Source of the DNA: Candidatus Gastranaerophilales bacterium Zag_111
GTDB taxonomy: Bacteria; Cyanobacteriota; Vampirovibrionia; Gastranaerophilales; Gastranaerophilaceae
Assembly: GCA_001899395.1 (NCBI GenBank)
Contig: MOYD01000065.1
Location: forward strand, 68,224-101,228
Length of the DNA: 33,005 nt
Reading direction: 5' to 3'
Shown piece by piece: positions 7,991 through 15,149 of this stretch. A program made the position numbers and the translations under genes. The first letter of the stretch is position 1, and every line of letters starts with the position of its first letter. Under the pieces are notes generated by a model. The model searched no databases and was not told the DNA's origin. It worked only from the letters and a program-made list of their open reading frames with translations.

Positions 7991-8947
7991 ATGAGAATTA
8001 CCTCGACAGTGCCGGCTCTAAGCTTTAAAGCTAACGGGCAAGACATTAATTTTGACGCATTGGAACAGTCAAAAAAGCCTAAGAAAGAAAAGAAATACGT
8101 AGACCCTCTTGCAAACTGGCCAATAAGAGGACTTGGCTACACCAATGATATCGGGATTGCAATAAACGAATTAGCGCCTGCAACCGCAAGACTTTTTTGG
8201 GTTCCGGCATTGATGTATTTCGGTGCTGATATTTATGATAAATACAAAAACAAAGGTGATAAATACAAACCAAACGCCCAACGAGCTTTTAATCAGGCAG
8301 TTTTTCAGGCTTGCGCCAGTATTTTGTTTCCGGCAATTTTCGGTCACATAGGCATGAGCGCATTTTCTCAGCTTGATAAATATAAAGGTCAAAAGCTTTC
8401 TACTAACGCAAAAGAACAAACATTGCGTTTTATTAAAGGGCATTCGGCATTAAACGATGTTCTTGCGGAAGGCAGGGATAAAGACGAAACAATCGAAGAA
8501 TTTACCAAAAACTTTAACAAATACGTCACATCTAAACAAAAACGATACAAGCGCCAAAATTTCCTTGTAAAAATATATGACAAACTTCTTTGCAACTGCA
8601 AACGCGGTGCTATCGCAAATTCTAACGAAGAACGAATTAAGAATTTTGCAAAAACACAATTTGTAAACCTTCTTGACACATGCAAAGATACAGAAGCAGC
8701 ACAAAAAATTCTGGATAAAAAAATCTTCAAATTAAAGGCTTGGAAATCAGCCGGAGCATTCACGGCAATTATTTTGACAGCACAAGCCATAGACAAATTT
8801 GTAGAAACAATTATTATTAATAAATTTGTAAAACCGCAAATAGCAAAAATTAGCTCAACCAGCCTTAAAATCAGCGATTTTGGCAACAGAAACAAAGCTT
8901 CCAATTCTGAGACAGTTGAAGAAGTGTTGCGTAATTTTAGTCAGTAA
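7991..8947 (+). CDS. Unknown membrane-associated protein, 318 residues
   Basis: This protein is not recognised. It begins with a short non-signal segment containing LSFKAN, then a Lys-rich stretch (residues 29-38). Two moderately hydrophobic regions follow: about 62-80 (ATARLFWVPALMYFGADIY) and about 103-125 (FQACASILFPAIFGHIGMSAF). The middle (150-240) is highly charged and helical and includes a Cys pair (LLCNCKRG). A third hydrophobic helix lies at about 253-270 (GAFTAIILTAQAIDKFV). This suggests a bitopic or polytopic inner-membrane protein with a large cytoplasmic charged domain. GGAG precedes the ATG. The last 11 bases overlap the convergent repressor gene. Confidence 0.7.
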   Translation: MRITSTVPALSFKANGQDINFDALEQSKKPKKEKKYVDPLANWPIRGLGYTNDIGIAINELAPATARLFWVPALMYFGADIYDKYKNKGDKYKPNAQRAFNQAVFQACASILFPAIFGHIGMSAFSQLDKYKGQKLSTNAKEQTLRFIKGHSALNDVLAEGRDKDETIEEFTKNFNKYVTSKQKRYKRQNFLVKIYDKLLCNCKRGAIANSNEERIKNFAKTQFVNLLDTCKDTEAAQKILDKKIFKLKAWKSAGAFTAIILTAQAIDKFVETIIINKFVKPQIAKISSTSLKISDFGNRNKASNSETVEEVLRNFSQ

Positions 8948-9152
8948 ACGTTGAGAAAAATTCAGCTATTGTTATTCCAAAACCTTTACAAATAGCTTCA
9001 ATCGTAGATATTCTAATATCGCGCTGTGCTTTTTCCGCGTATGTAACACAGCTTTTTGACAAGTCTGAATACCAGGCAAGTTTTTCTGCTGTCAAATGTT
9101 TAGCTGCTCTGAGTTCTTTTATTCTGGCTGAAACTTTTTCATTAATGTTCAT
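8937..9152 (-). CDS. XRE-family helix-turn-helix transcriptional regulator
   Basis: This 71-residue protein is a single HTH_3 domain: helix 1 (SARIKELRAAKHLT), HTH (AEKLAWYSDLSKSCVTYAEKA) and the following helices (STIEAICKGFGITIAEFF). It has no ligand-binding or protease domain, so it probably acts as a dimeric repressor. Its start codon lies 96 bases from the divergent prepilin gene. The only SD candidate (AAGG at 9163-9166) falls inside the first of a set of repeated sequences, so autoregulation is likely by inference. The 3' end overlaps the convergent upstream gene by 11 bases. Confidence 0.88.
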   Translation of the reverse strand: MNINEKVSARIKELRAAKHLTAEKLAWYSDLSKSCVTYAEKAQRDIRISTIEAICKGFGITIAEFFSTFTD

Positions 9153-9156
9153 TATG

Positions 9157-9234
9157 TTGATACCTTTATATTAATACCTTGACTTTAGTACCAATATTAT
9201 GTATATTAATTAACATTGTTGGTATTAACATTGT
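9157..9234. promoter_or_regulatory. Phased operator-like repeats between xre and prepilin genes
   Basis: Three ten-base direct repeats occur at an exact 14-base period: TTGATACCTT (9157), TTAATACCTT (9171) and TTAGTACCAA (9185). A fourth copy in inverted orientation, TTGGTATTAA, lies at 9219-9228. Overlapping the last, ATTAACATTGT is repeated perfectly at 9209-9219 and 9224-9234. The first repeat covers the repressor's SD region, and the third fills the spacer of the prepilin promoter. The adjacent XRE protein is the obvious candidate binder. Confidence 0.6.
9179..9207 (+). promoter_or_regulatory. Sigma-70 promoter of the first prepilin gene
   Basis: TTGACT (9179-9184) and TATATT (9202-9207) are separated by exactly 17 bases, giving a transcription start near 9214 and a leader of about 35 bases. 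The spacer contains the repeat TTAGTACCAA, so a bound repressor would block polymerase. Confidence 0.7.
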
Positions 9235-9248
9235 GAACGGAGGTAAAA

Positions 9249-9911
9249 ATGCAGCACAGGTTTGGTTTTTCATTGGCGGAAGTTTTAATTACATTAGGAA
9301 TAATTGGGGTTGTTGCAGCACTAACTATTCCGAACTTAATCCAAAATAATTTTGAAAAACACGTAGTTTCTAAATTAAAAGAAACACAATCTATTCTGGC
9401 GCAAGCATTTAAACTCTCAGAAGAAGAATACGGCGAGGTCGAAAGTTGGGAACTTGTTGCATGGAACGAAAATTCCGCAGCACAGGTTATGAATAATCTA
9501 AAACCGTTTTTAAAAATTGCGCTTGATTGCGGTTTGGATGATACAAACGGGAAATGTATACCCTCTACATATTTTAGTTTAAACGGCAATAAATATCATA
9601 TAGATTACAAAACCTCAACCAGTTACTACAAAATCTCACTGCTCAACGGAAGTTCTATCTGGTGGAGGGCAGCAGCCGAAAACGATGCTTTGATTTATTT
9701 ATGGATAGACATCAACGGGGTAAAACCGCCTAATACTTTTGGCAAGGATTTATTTATGTTTATGTATAGTAACGGCACAATTTATCCAAACGGTTCGCCT
9801 GCTTCTTCACATGATGCAAAAACTTACTGTACATATCAAAGTGAAGGCTTTGGGTGTGCTTATTATGTTATTACGCAAGGCAACATGAACTATCTGCACA
9901 CTAAAAAATAG
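9249..9911 (+). CDS. Type IV pilin-like prepilin (pseudopilin), first copy
   Basis: This 220-residue protein has a class III prepilin signal. A short leader MQHRFG is cut after Gly6 by a prepilin peptidase, leaving N-methyl-Phe; Glu lies at mature position 5 (FSLAE), followed by the hydrophobic helix LITLGIIGVVAALTIP. The C-terminal globular domain carries a signature shared with two other genes in the window: WIDINGVKPPN, G-DLFMF, a PNG turn, then YC and a CAYY near the end. It is expected to be in the inner membrane or on the cell surface as a minor pilin or pseudopilin. GGAGG precedes ATG. No assembly genes lie nearby; regulation by the adjacent XRE protein is inferred. Confidence 0.88.
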   Translation: MQHRFGFSLAEVLITLGIIGVVAALTIPNLIQNNFEKHVVSKLKETQSILAQAFKLSEEEYGEVESWELVAWNENSAAQVMNNLKPFLKIALDCGLDDTNGKCIPSTYFSLNGNKYHIDYKTSTSYYKISLLNGSSIWWRAAAENDALIYLWIDINGVKPPNTFGKDLFMFMYSNGTIYPNGSPASSHDAKTYCTYQSEGFGCAYYVITQGNMNYLHTKK

Positions 9912-9920
9912 TCTTTCTGG

Positions 9921-9926
9921 TATAAT
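9921..9926 (+). promoter_or_regulatory. -10 box ahead of the carbonic anhydrase gene
   Basis: A perfect TATAAT follows a TGG, eight bases after the prepilin stop and 20 bases before the carbonic anhydrase ATG. No -35 box is convincing at the right distance; one would have to lie inside the end of the prepilin gene. Confidence 0.4.
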
Positions 9927-9946
9927 AAAATCAGGAGGGCTTATTT

Positions 9947-10549
9947 ATGGATTTAGAACAGAATATTCCGCAAAGAGCAAGACAGGAACTTGAAAAGCTG
10001 ATAAACGGCAACAAAAACTTTATGAACGGTACTCCAACAGCTAAAAATATGTGCCTTTCAACTTTGCAAAAATTAGCGCTTTACCAGGAACCTTACGCAT
10101 GCGTTTTAAGTTGTTCGGATTCACGCGTTGTGCCTGAAATTATATTTGATTGCGGCATAGGTGAACTCTTTGTCGTGCGCGTTGCAGGAATTACTGTTGG
10201 TCCAAACGTTAGGGAAAGTATTGAATATGCAGTTAAAAAACTTCATGTACCGCTTTTAATCCTTCTCGGGCACGATGATTGCGGGGTCATGTCATACGCA
10301 AGCGAGCATTATCCGGAAGTTACAGAGCATTTTCAGTCAATATTAAAATGCGTTTATCCTGTTATTGACAAAGCCGGTCAAATGGATTGTAATAACAAAT
10401 TTGCCAGAAAACATACTCTTTGGGTTGAAGATTATCTGCTTAATCATTCTGATATCATCAAATCAGCAGTGGATAAGGGAGATTTATACATTGCAAAATG
10501 CCACTTCGACCATAATACAGGCGAAGTTAATTTAATAAGCCAAGCTTAA
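9947..10549 (+). CDS. Beta-class carbonic anhydrase
   Basis: This 200-residue zinc enzyme interconverts CO2 and bicarbonate in the cytoplasm. The zinc ligands are Cys56, His109 and Cys112, with the Asp58-Arg60 dyad of the CSDSR motif. The GHDDCG segment and the VRVAGITVGPNVRESIEYAV stretch are diagnostic of the beta class. Length is typical and no signal peptide is present. SD AGGAGG supports the start. In an organism without photosynthesis it likely supplies bicarbonate for carboxylations and pH balance. Its stop codon overlaps that of the convergent coiled-coil gene by four bases. Confidence 0.93.
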   Translation: MDLEQNIPQRARQELEKLINGNKNFMNGTPTAKNMCLSTLQKLALYQEPYACVLSCSDSRVVPEIIFDCGIGELFVVRVAGITVGPNVRESIEYAVKKLHVPLLILLGHDDCGVMSYASEHYPEVTEHFQSILKCVYPVIDKAGQMDCNNKFARKHTLWVEDYLLNHSDIIKSAVDKGDLYIAKCHFDHNTGEVNLISQA

Positions 10550-11112
10550 CGGCGCAATGATGATTGACTTTGAGTAGAATATTTGCCGATAGAATCAGAT
10601 CTTAACTGTTCCATATAAATTTGACCGTTTTTAACAACCTGCTGCAATTGAGTTAAATTGCCTTCCAGGCTTGTTAGAACTTGTTCAGCGTACAATTCAG
10701 CACCTTCGCGGATTTTCATAGCTTCTTCGGTTGCCTGTAATCTTATGTTTTCAGCGTCTTGAAGAGCAATGTGTCTAATCTTTTCACACTCTTCCGCAAC
10801 TTCGTTTCTAATTCTTATTCCTTCACGCTCAATAGCCTTAATCTGGTCTGATTCAGACAATTTTCTGTCAGCTTCTGCTTGCGCGTCTTGTAAAATTTTA
10901 GACGCTTTTTGCTGAGCTTCATTTTGCAATTCTTCCTTACGTTTTACAAAAAGTCTTGCTTCCTGAACCTCTACAGGCAGCGCTGCATAAATTCTGTCTA
11001 TATATTCTTCAATTTCTCTTTTATTTACTACAGTGTATTTTAAAACTGAATAGCCTTCATCCAAAGCTATTTCTAACATCTTTAGTAAATCATACACTCC
11101 ATTTTGCGGCAT
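10546..11112 (-). CDS. Coiled-coil protein of the coaD-linked DivIVA/ATP-synthase-b-like family
   Basis: This 188-residue protein lacks signal peptide and membrane segments. Residues about 5-52 form a module (YDLLKMLEIALDEG, then NKREIEEYIDRIYAALPVEVQEAR) that is repeated in the downstream-coded neighbour. Residues about 55-155 are a long Glu/Lys/Ala coiled coil with heptad-like spacing. From memory, this matches clostridial proteins next to coaD that are often labelled 'ATPase' or 'F0 subunit b-like'; they have no ATPase motifs. The function is unknown; a scaffolding or cell-envelope role like DivIVA is a guess. A separate transcript from the coaD pair is likely, as 110 bases separate them. 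Confidence 0.7.
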   Translation of the reverse strand: MPQNGVYDLLKMLEIALDEGYSVLKYTVVNKREIEEYIDRIYAALPVEVQEARLFVKRKEELQNEAQQKASKILQDAQAEADRKLSESDQIKAIEREGIRIRNEVAEECEKIRHIALQDAENIRLQATEEAMKIREGAELYAEQVLTSLEGNLTQLQQVVKNGQIYMEQLRSDSIGKYSTQSQSSLRR

Positions 11113-11222
11113 GTCTAGTATCCCTTATCCCTTTCACATTTTATACTATATATATTACATAAGCAAATTTTAATTGTCAAATAATATTTTCTCATGTAAT
11201 TACATAGCTTAACATGCGGTAA

Positions 11223-11597
11223 TTATTTGTCTAAAATTTCAGCTTTCAGGATTTCATCAGGAAGGTTATTTTGTATCTGTCTCAAAAGTTCTTCAATTTC
11301 GCGAATGTTAATTATTATAAGCTGAGCAAACGGGAAACCCTCATCCAGCGTGCATTCAAACATTTTTAACACATCAAAAATGTTTTTATTCGATTCTGAA
11401 TTGAAATCATATTGTCGCTCTTTGAGATATTCCCTTGCCCTTCTAACATCGTCCGGAAGGTTTGCGTAAAGTTCATCAATTAGTTTTTCTACTCCGCTTT
11501 TGTTAATCGCTTTATAACCCTTAAATATCGGCAATGAATAACTGTTTTGAATATTCTCTTCAAGTCTTTTGATTGTTTCGCGTGTTTGAAATTTCAT
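11223..11597 (-). CDS. Short paralogue with two tandem coaD-linked helical modules
   Basis: This 124-residue soluble protein contains the same module twice. The first is at residues about 22-62 (NKSGVEKLIDELYANLPDDVRRAREYL). The second is at about 73-121 (FDVLKMFECTLDEGFP, then NIREIEELLRQIQNNLPDEILKAE). It lacks the long coiled coil of the neighbouring 188-residue protein. Its ATG overlaps the coaD stop in a TAATG arrangement, so translation is coupled to coaD. The function is unknown; a partner or regulator of the longer paralogue is a reasonable inference. Confidence 0.7.
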   Translation of the reverse strand: MKFQTRETIKRLEENIQNSYSLPIFKGYKAINKSGVEKLIDELYANLPDDVRRAREYLKERQYDFNSESNKNIFDVLKMFECTLDEGFPFAQLIIINIREIEELLRQIQNNLPDEILKAEILDK

Positions 11598-12073
11598 TAT
11601 TTGACTTCCTTTATTAAGTACTCATAAACAGGAGTTGGCACGAATTTTGAAATATCTCCGCCGTTAGCACGGATTTCTTTTATTGTGCTTGAAGAAATAA
11701 AGTTGAATTCAGGTTTTGTTGTCAAAAATACTGTCTTGATTTCTTCACAAAGGGCACTGTTTGTCTGTGATAACTGCATTTCGTACTCAAAATCAGAAAC
11801 CGCTCTCAAGCCGCGAATAAGAACTTCTGCCCCGTGTTTTTTTGCATAATCTATGGTAAGCCCCTCAAAAGCGTCAACTTCTACATTGTCAAACCCTGAA
11901 ATACTCTTCCGTATTAAATCAACACGTACATCAACCGGCAAAAACCCCTTCTTTTCACCATTATGGGCAACCGCAATTATAACTTTATCAAAAATTTCAG
12001 ACGCGTTTTTAAGAATATCTAAATGTCCGTTTGTAACAGGGTCAAAGCTTCCCGGGTATATTGCAATTTTCAT
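11597..12073 (-). CDS. coaD: Phosphopantetheine adenylyltransferase
   Basis: This 158-residue enzyme transfers AMP from ATP to 4'-phosphopantetheine, the penultimate step of coenzyme A synthesis. The nucleotidyltransferase signature is YPGSFDPVTNGHLDI (His17 in the TxGH motif). RGLRAVSDFEYEMQ and the C-terminal ISSSTIKE motif (the ISSTxxR/K equivalent) complete the active site. The long frame extends 26 codons upstream, but ATG at 12073 is preceded by AGAGGA and gives the canonical MKIAIYPGSFDP start. It overlaps the next gene by one base of a TAATG junction. rsmD, the usual upstream neighbour elsewhere, is absent. Confidence 0.96.
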   Translation of the reverse strand: MKIAIYPGSFDPVTNGHLDILKNASEIFDKVIIAVAHNGEKKGFLPVDVRVDLIRKSISGFDNVEVDAFEGLTIDYAKKHGAEVLIRGLRAVSDFEYEMQLSQTNSALCEEIKTVFLTTKPEFNFISSSTIKEIRANGGDISKFVPTPVYEYLIKEVK

Positions 12074-12206
12074 AAAATCCTCTTTGTTATTAACTTTCTC
12101 AATATACTGTAACCAACAATTTTTTTCAACTTGCCCCCAATATATTAACATTTGTAAAGAATTTATTTATTTTAGGCAATTTTGTATATCAAAAATACTT
12201 TATTAG

Positions 12207-12331
12207 TATATAAGAACGATATATAAATCTAATTTATATATACTTACTACCTTCTACTTTCTACCTACTAATCTTTTACACGAGGAATTGTAAAAAATTC
12301 CAAGGAAGCTTCTTTTAGAAGCTTTTTTTTT
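12207..12331 (+). ncRNA. Candidate small RNA ending at an orphan terminator
   Basis: No gene is read rightward between coaD and the prepilin promoter, yet a strong rightward terminator stands at 12306-12331. Upstream lie TATATA elements (12207, 12220), a pyrimidine-rich unstructured stretch (about 12245-12270, repeats of CTAC/CTTT), and two mutually exclusive hairpins. One is TTTTAC/GTAAAA (12274-12295, with GAGGAA in its loop) and the other GGAATT/AATTCC (12284-12301). A transcript of roughly 100-120 bases is implied. The 5' end is uncertain because no good -35/-10 pair was found. Confidence 0.35.
12306..12331 (+). terminator. Rho-independent terminator without an upstream gene
   Basis: AAGCTTCT and AGAAGCTT form an eight-base-pair stem with a TTT loop, followed by seven further T residues. 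It lies 42 bases before the promoter of the following prepilin gene and thus insulates it. Confidence 0.8.
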
Positions 12332-12372
12332 GGGCAAATGCGTTATTGATAAAGGACTGCAACTGAGTACCC

Positions 12373-12401
12373 TTGTTCTTTTTGTTAAAACATGTTATAA
12401 T
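12373..12401 (+). promoter_or_regulatory. Sigma-70 promoter of the second prepilin gene
   Basis: TTGTTC (12373-12378) and a perfect TATAAT (12396-12401) have a 17-base spacer. The start near 12408 leaves a leader of about 27 bases with GAGGA, and shows that the reading frame upstream of 12435 is not translated. Confidence 0.65.
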
Positions 12402-12434
12402 TATAAAAAAGACACGCGAGGATTGGGTACCAGT

Positions 12435-13145
12435 ATGAAAAAGTTTGGGTTTACTTTAGGTGAAATTCTTATTGCTCTGGCAGTAATAGGAGTTGTTGCA
12501 GCACTTGTCTTACCGCAACTTGTAACAGGACAAAAAGCCGCAGAAGCAAAGGCATCGTTTAATACAGCATACTCACTCTTAGCTAAATCTATTGCAGATA
12601 TGGATGCAGATAATGTTTCAGTTGACCCGGCAAGTTATAACGAAAGCCAATCGCTTTACAGAGCATTAAAACAATACCACCGTGTTACCATTGACTGTGG
12701 TGACTATAGCGCTGCAAGTAAAAACGTCAGTGTTTGTATTGGCTATTCAGGAGCAGCAGCTAGTGACGTCAGAGATAATTATTATATTTATAACAAGAAT
12801 AAGAATACAAAAGCTTTGATGAACAGGTTTGACGATGGTGCGTTTGTAATAAATAACGGCATGATGTTTGCATTTGAAAACCCTGGCATCGGTTACAAAT
12901 GGATAAGCATTGATATCAACGGAAAAAACAAACTTCCAAACCGTTGGGGTTGGGATTTATTCACGTTTGAACTTGTAAGAGGCGATGTATTACCGCTTGG
13001 CGCCCCTGGCACCTCAGCGCCGTACAGTACAAACCCGCGAACTTACTGCAATCCTAACGGTGAAGGCAACGAAAATGGCGCGACTTGCGGATATTTTGCG
13101 GCAACTAATGAAGATTACTTCAAAGAACTCTACACAGGTCACTAG
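12435..13145 (+). CDS. Type IV pilin-like prepilin, second copy
   Basis: This 236-residue prepilin has leader MKKFG, cleaved before Phe, and Glu at mature position 5 (FTLGE). The helix ILIALAVIGVVAALVLPQL follows. The C-terminal domain repeats the signature of the other two copies: WISIDINGKNKLPN, WGWDLFTFEL, LPLGAP, then TYCNPNGEG and a TCGYFA close to the end. A central Cys pair (IDCGDY, SVCIGY) could form a disulphide. I moved the start 35 codons downstream of the longest frame because a promoter lies within that extension and the leader is canonical. The SD is weak (GAGGA at 12 bases). It is a single gene with no pilus machinery beside it. Confidence 0.87.
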   Translation: MKKFGFTLGEILIALAVIGVVAALVLPQLVTGQKAAEAKASFNTAYSLLAKSIADMDADNVSVDPASYNESQSLYRALKQYHRVTIDCGDYSAASKNVSVCIGYSGAAASDVRDNYYIYNKNKNTKALMNRFDDGAFVINNGMMFAFENPGIGYKWISIDINGKNKLPNRWGWDLFTFELVRGDVLPLGAPGTSAPYSTNPRTYCNPNGEGNENGATCGYFAATNEDYFKELYTGH

Positions 13146-13190
13146 ATAAAAGGCTTGTCTTCACATTTCTTTACACCGGCGCAAAAATCA

Positions 13191-13228
13191 ATCTTTACGG
13201 ATTTAATATGAATGTAAAATCCGGAGAT
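13191..13228 (+). promoter_or_regulatory. Leader hairpin overlapping the ribosome-binding site
   Basis: CGGATTT (13198-13204) pairs with AAATCCG (13217-13223), extended by ATCT/AGAT after an internal bulge. The SD GGAG (13223-13226) of the following gene lies within the closing part of the stem, so the fold would lower translation initiation. Confidence 0.35.
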
Positions 13229-13233
13229 TAATT

Positions 13234-13740
13234 ATGTCAACAAACCCGCCATCTTTACCAACCACATCAGCAGCCCTAAACTCAAGAAGCAAAGCAACAG
13301 GAGCAGTTTTTGCACTTGCCGGAATGAGTGCTTATTACTTGCCGGTAACAAAAGACCGTTTTGTCCGAACAGCATTCAATATTGTCAAAAACCGGACAGA
13401 AAACACCATTGACGACCTGAACGACGCTGCATTGGCTATTACGAACCGAAAATTAAGCCCTGAACAAAAAGTATTCTTATCTCAAAACGGTGTAGCAGAA
13501 ACATTAGACGCAATAAATTCCAAAATTGCCGAACTAAAAAACTCAATCACTGACAGCGATACAGTTAAAAATTTGAAAAAAGGATTTGCGGATAATTTTA
13601 AGGATTTCAAAAAATCAGAAGCCTTAATGGATAGTGTTTCATCAAAAGCGTTCCAGAAAATCAGGTGGCGCAACTTTGCATGGGGTGCAGGTATAGGCTT
13701 TGTCCTAGGAAACTTCCTTGGCTCCGGAATGAAAGGATAA
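13234..13740 (+). CDS. Unknown 168-residue protein with terminal hydrophobic segments
   Basis: This protein is not recognised. The first 20 residues are Ser/Pro/Thr/Asn-rich, with a weakly hydrophobic segment at about 23-38 (GAVFALAGMSAYYLPV). The middle (45-145) is a charged helical region (AFNIVKNRTENTIDDLNDAAL, and SKIAELKNSITDSDTVKNLKKGF), and the C-terminus is a short glycine-rich membrane-like helix (FAWGAGIGFVLGNFLGSG). This gives a helical hairpin with both ends possibly in the membrane. GGAG precedes the ATG. Codon use resembles its neighbours, so no sign of recent transfer is seen. Confidence 0.65.
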   Translation: MSTNPPSLPTTSAALNSRSKATGAVFALAGMSAYYLPVTKDRFVRTAFNIVKNRTENTIDDLNDAALAITNRKLSPEQKVFLSQNGVAETLDAINSKIAELKNSITDSDTVKNLKKGFADNFKDFKKSEALMDSVSSKAFQKIRWRNFAWGAGIGFVLGNFLGSGMKG

Positions 13741-13765
13741 ACGCAAACCCCCATTTTATACCAGT

Positions 13766-13794
13766 TTGTAAAAAAAACATGTTCTTGTTATCAT
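13766..13794 (+). promoter_or_regulatory. Probable promoter of prfA giving a near-leaderless mRNA
   Basis: TTGTAA (13766-13771) and TATCAT (13789-13794) are spaced by 17 bases. The predicted start of transcription, about seven bases beyond the -10 box, coincides with the ATG at 13801. No SD precedes that ATG or the one at 13810. Confidence 0.5.
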
Positions 13795-13800
13795 ATTGGT

Positions 13801-14883
13801 ATGAAAGATATGTTAGACAAAATATTGCAAATAGAAAAAAGATATATTGAACTTGGCGAAACTTTGTCTGATCCGGCTGTAATCCAGGATTACAACAAGT
13901 TTAGAGATTTATCAAAACAAAGAAAATCAATGGAAGAAACCGTAAATCTTTACTACGCCTGGAAACAGACAACCGAAGCCATAGAAGACGCAAAACAAAT
14001 GCTTCATGAAGAAAAAGACGAGGAAATGCGTTCATTTTTAAAAGCTGAAATGGAAGAAAACGAAGCAAAACTTCCGGAATTTGAAGAACGCATGAAAGTT
14101 TTATTATTACCCCGCGACCCGATGGATGATAAAGACATTATGCTTGAAATCAGAGGCGGTGCAGGCGGCGATGAAGCAAATATTTTTGCAGGAGATTTAA
14201 TGCGTATGTATTTAAGATACGCAGACAAAATGGGCTGGCAAACCCAAATTTTGAGTAAAACTGATTGTGAAGCAGGAGGCGTGTCCGAAGTCATTATCTC
14301 AATGAAAGGCGACAGCATTTACTCAAGATTAAAATATGAATCCGGTGTTCACAGGGTTCAAAGGGTTCCGGCAACAGAATCACAAGGAAGGGTTCACACC
14401 TCAACTGCAACCGTTGCAGTTATGCCGCAGGTTGATGATGTTGAAGTTAATCTAAACATGAATGATGTTGAAATTACTACAGCACGTTCAGGCGGTGCAG
14501 GCGGTCAAAACGTAAACAAAGTTGAAACCGCAGCCAGAGTTTTCCACAAGCCTACAGGAATAATGATTTTCTGTACGGAAGAACGTTCACAGCTCCAAAA
14601 CAAAGAACGCGCATTGGAAATCTTAAAGGCAAAACTTTATGACATGGAAGTTCAAAAACAAACCAAAGAAATCACAGACTTGAGACGTTCGCAAGTAGGC
14701 TCAGGGGACAGATCAGAACGTATCAGAACCTACAACTTCCCGCAAGGACGTTTGACAGACCACAGACTTAACCATAACCTAAATGTCTGGACAGTGATTG
14801 ACGGTGAGTTAGATGAACTTATTGATTTGCTTGTAGAATACGACCAGAAACTGAAGCTTGAAAAGCTTGCACAGGTCGGATAA
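13801..14883 (+). CDS. prfA: Peptide chain release factor 1
   Basis: This 360-residue class I release factor decodes UAA and UAG and triggers peptidyl-tRNA hydrolysis. The tripeptide anticodon is Pro190-Ala-Thr (PxT type, so RF1 not RF2), and the catalytic GGQ lies at 234-236 in [17 protein letters not shown]. The length matches the family. ATG codons at 13801 and 13810 are both possible; the second gives MLDKIL, the usual start in related RF1 proteins. Neither has an SD, and a promoter abuts them, so translation may begin on a leaderless or very short leader. It heads a cluster prfA-ylxR-infB, where nusA usually precedes ylxR. Confidence 0.96.
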   Translation: MKDMLDKILQIEKRYIELGETLSDPAVIQDYNKFRDLSKQRKSMEETVNLYYAWKQTTEAIEDAKQMLHEEKDEEMRSFLKAEMEENEAKLPEFEERMKVLLLPRDPMDDKDIMLEIRGGAGGDEANIFAGDLMRMYLRYADKMGWQTQILSKTDCEAGGVSEVIISMKGDSIYSRLKYESGVHRVQRVPATESQGRVHTSTATVAVMPQVDDVEVNLNMNDVEITTARSGGAGGQNVNKVETAARVFHKPTGIMIFCTEERSQLQNKERALEILKAKLYDMEVQKQTKEITDLRRSQVGSGDRSERIRTYNFPQGRLTDHRLNHNLNVWTVIDGELDELIDLLVEYDQKLKLEKLAQVG

Positions 14884-14894
14884 GAGGCAGTTAT

Positions 14895-15149
14895 ATGGTA
14901 GAAAGACGCTGTATAAGCTGCTGGAAGGTCAAAGACCGAAGTGAATTGATAAAAATTACGGCAGATTATGACAGCGGAAATGTTGTTGTCAGCCCGAATT
15001 CCATAACATTTGGCAGATCAGCATATCTTTGTTATAATAAATCGTGTATAGAAACAGCTTTTAAAAAAAACAAATTGGGAAAACATTTAAAAACATCTAT
15101 CCCAAACGAAGTGAAAGGACAGTTATTAGATGAGTTACGAAACGATTAG
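14895..15149 (+). CDS. ylxR: YlxR-family RNA-binding protein (RnpM)
   Basis: This 84-residue protein of the DUF448 fold has the conserved opening RRCISCWKVKDRSELIKI, the central GRSAYLCYNKSCIETAFKKNKL and a basic surface. Members are encoded between nusA and infB in many bacteria; the B. subtilis member has been reported to bind and modulate RNase P RNA, hence RnpM. The usual Arg in GRGAYL is replaced by Ser (GRSAYL). It follows prfA by 11 bases and overlaps infB by 20 bases, so translation of infB is likely coupled to it. Confidence 0.88.
   Translation: MVERRCISCWKVKDRSELIKITADYDSGNVVVSPNSITFGRSAYLCYNKSCIETAFKKNKLGKHLKTSIPNEVKGQLLDELRND

Noticed and set aside
8171-8904. Antisense ORFs of 84 to 171 codons opposite the 318-residue membrane protein gene
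   Set aside because: They have no SD, are rich in Cys/Phe/Leu as expected from antisense of AT-rich coding DNA, and lie fully inside a gene with normal codon use.
12330-12434. N-terminal extension of the second prepilin
   Set aside because: The extension contains a sigma-70 promoter, has no SD, and would destroy the short basic prepilin leader.
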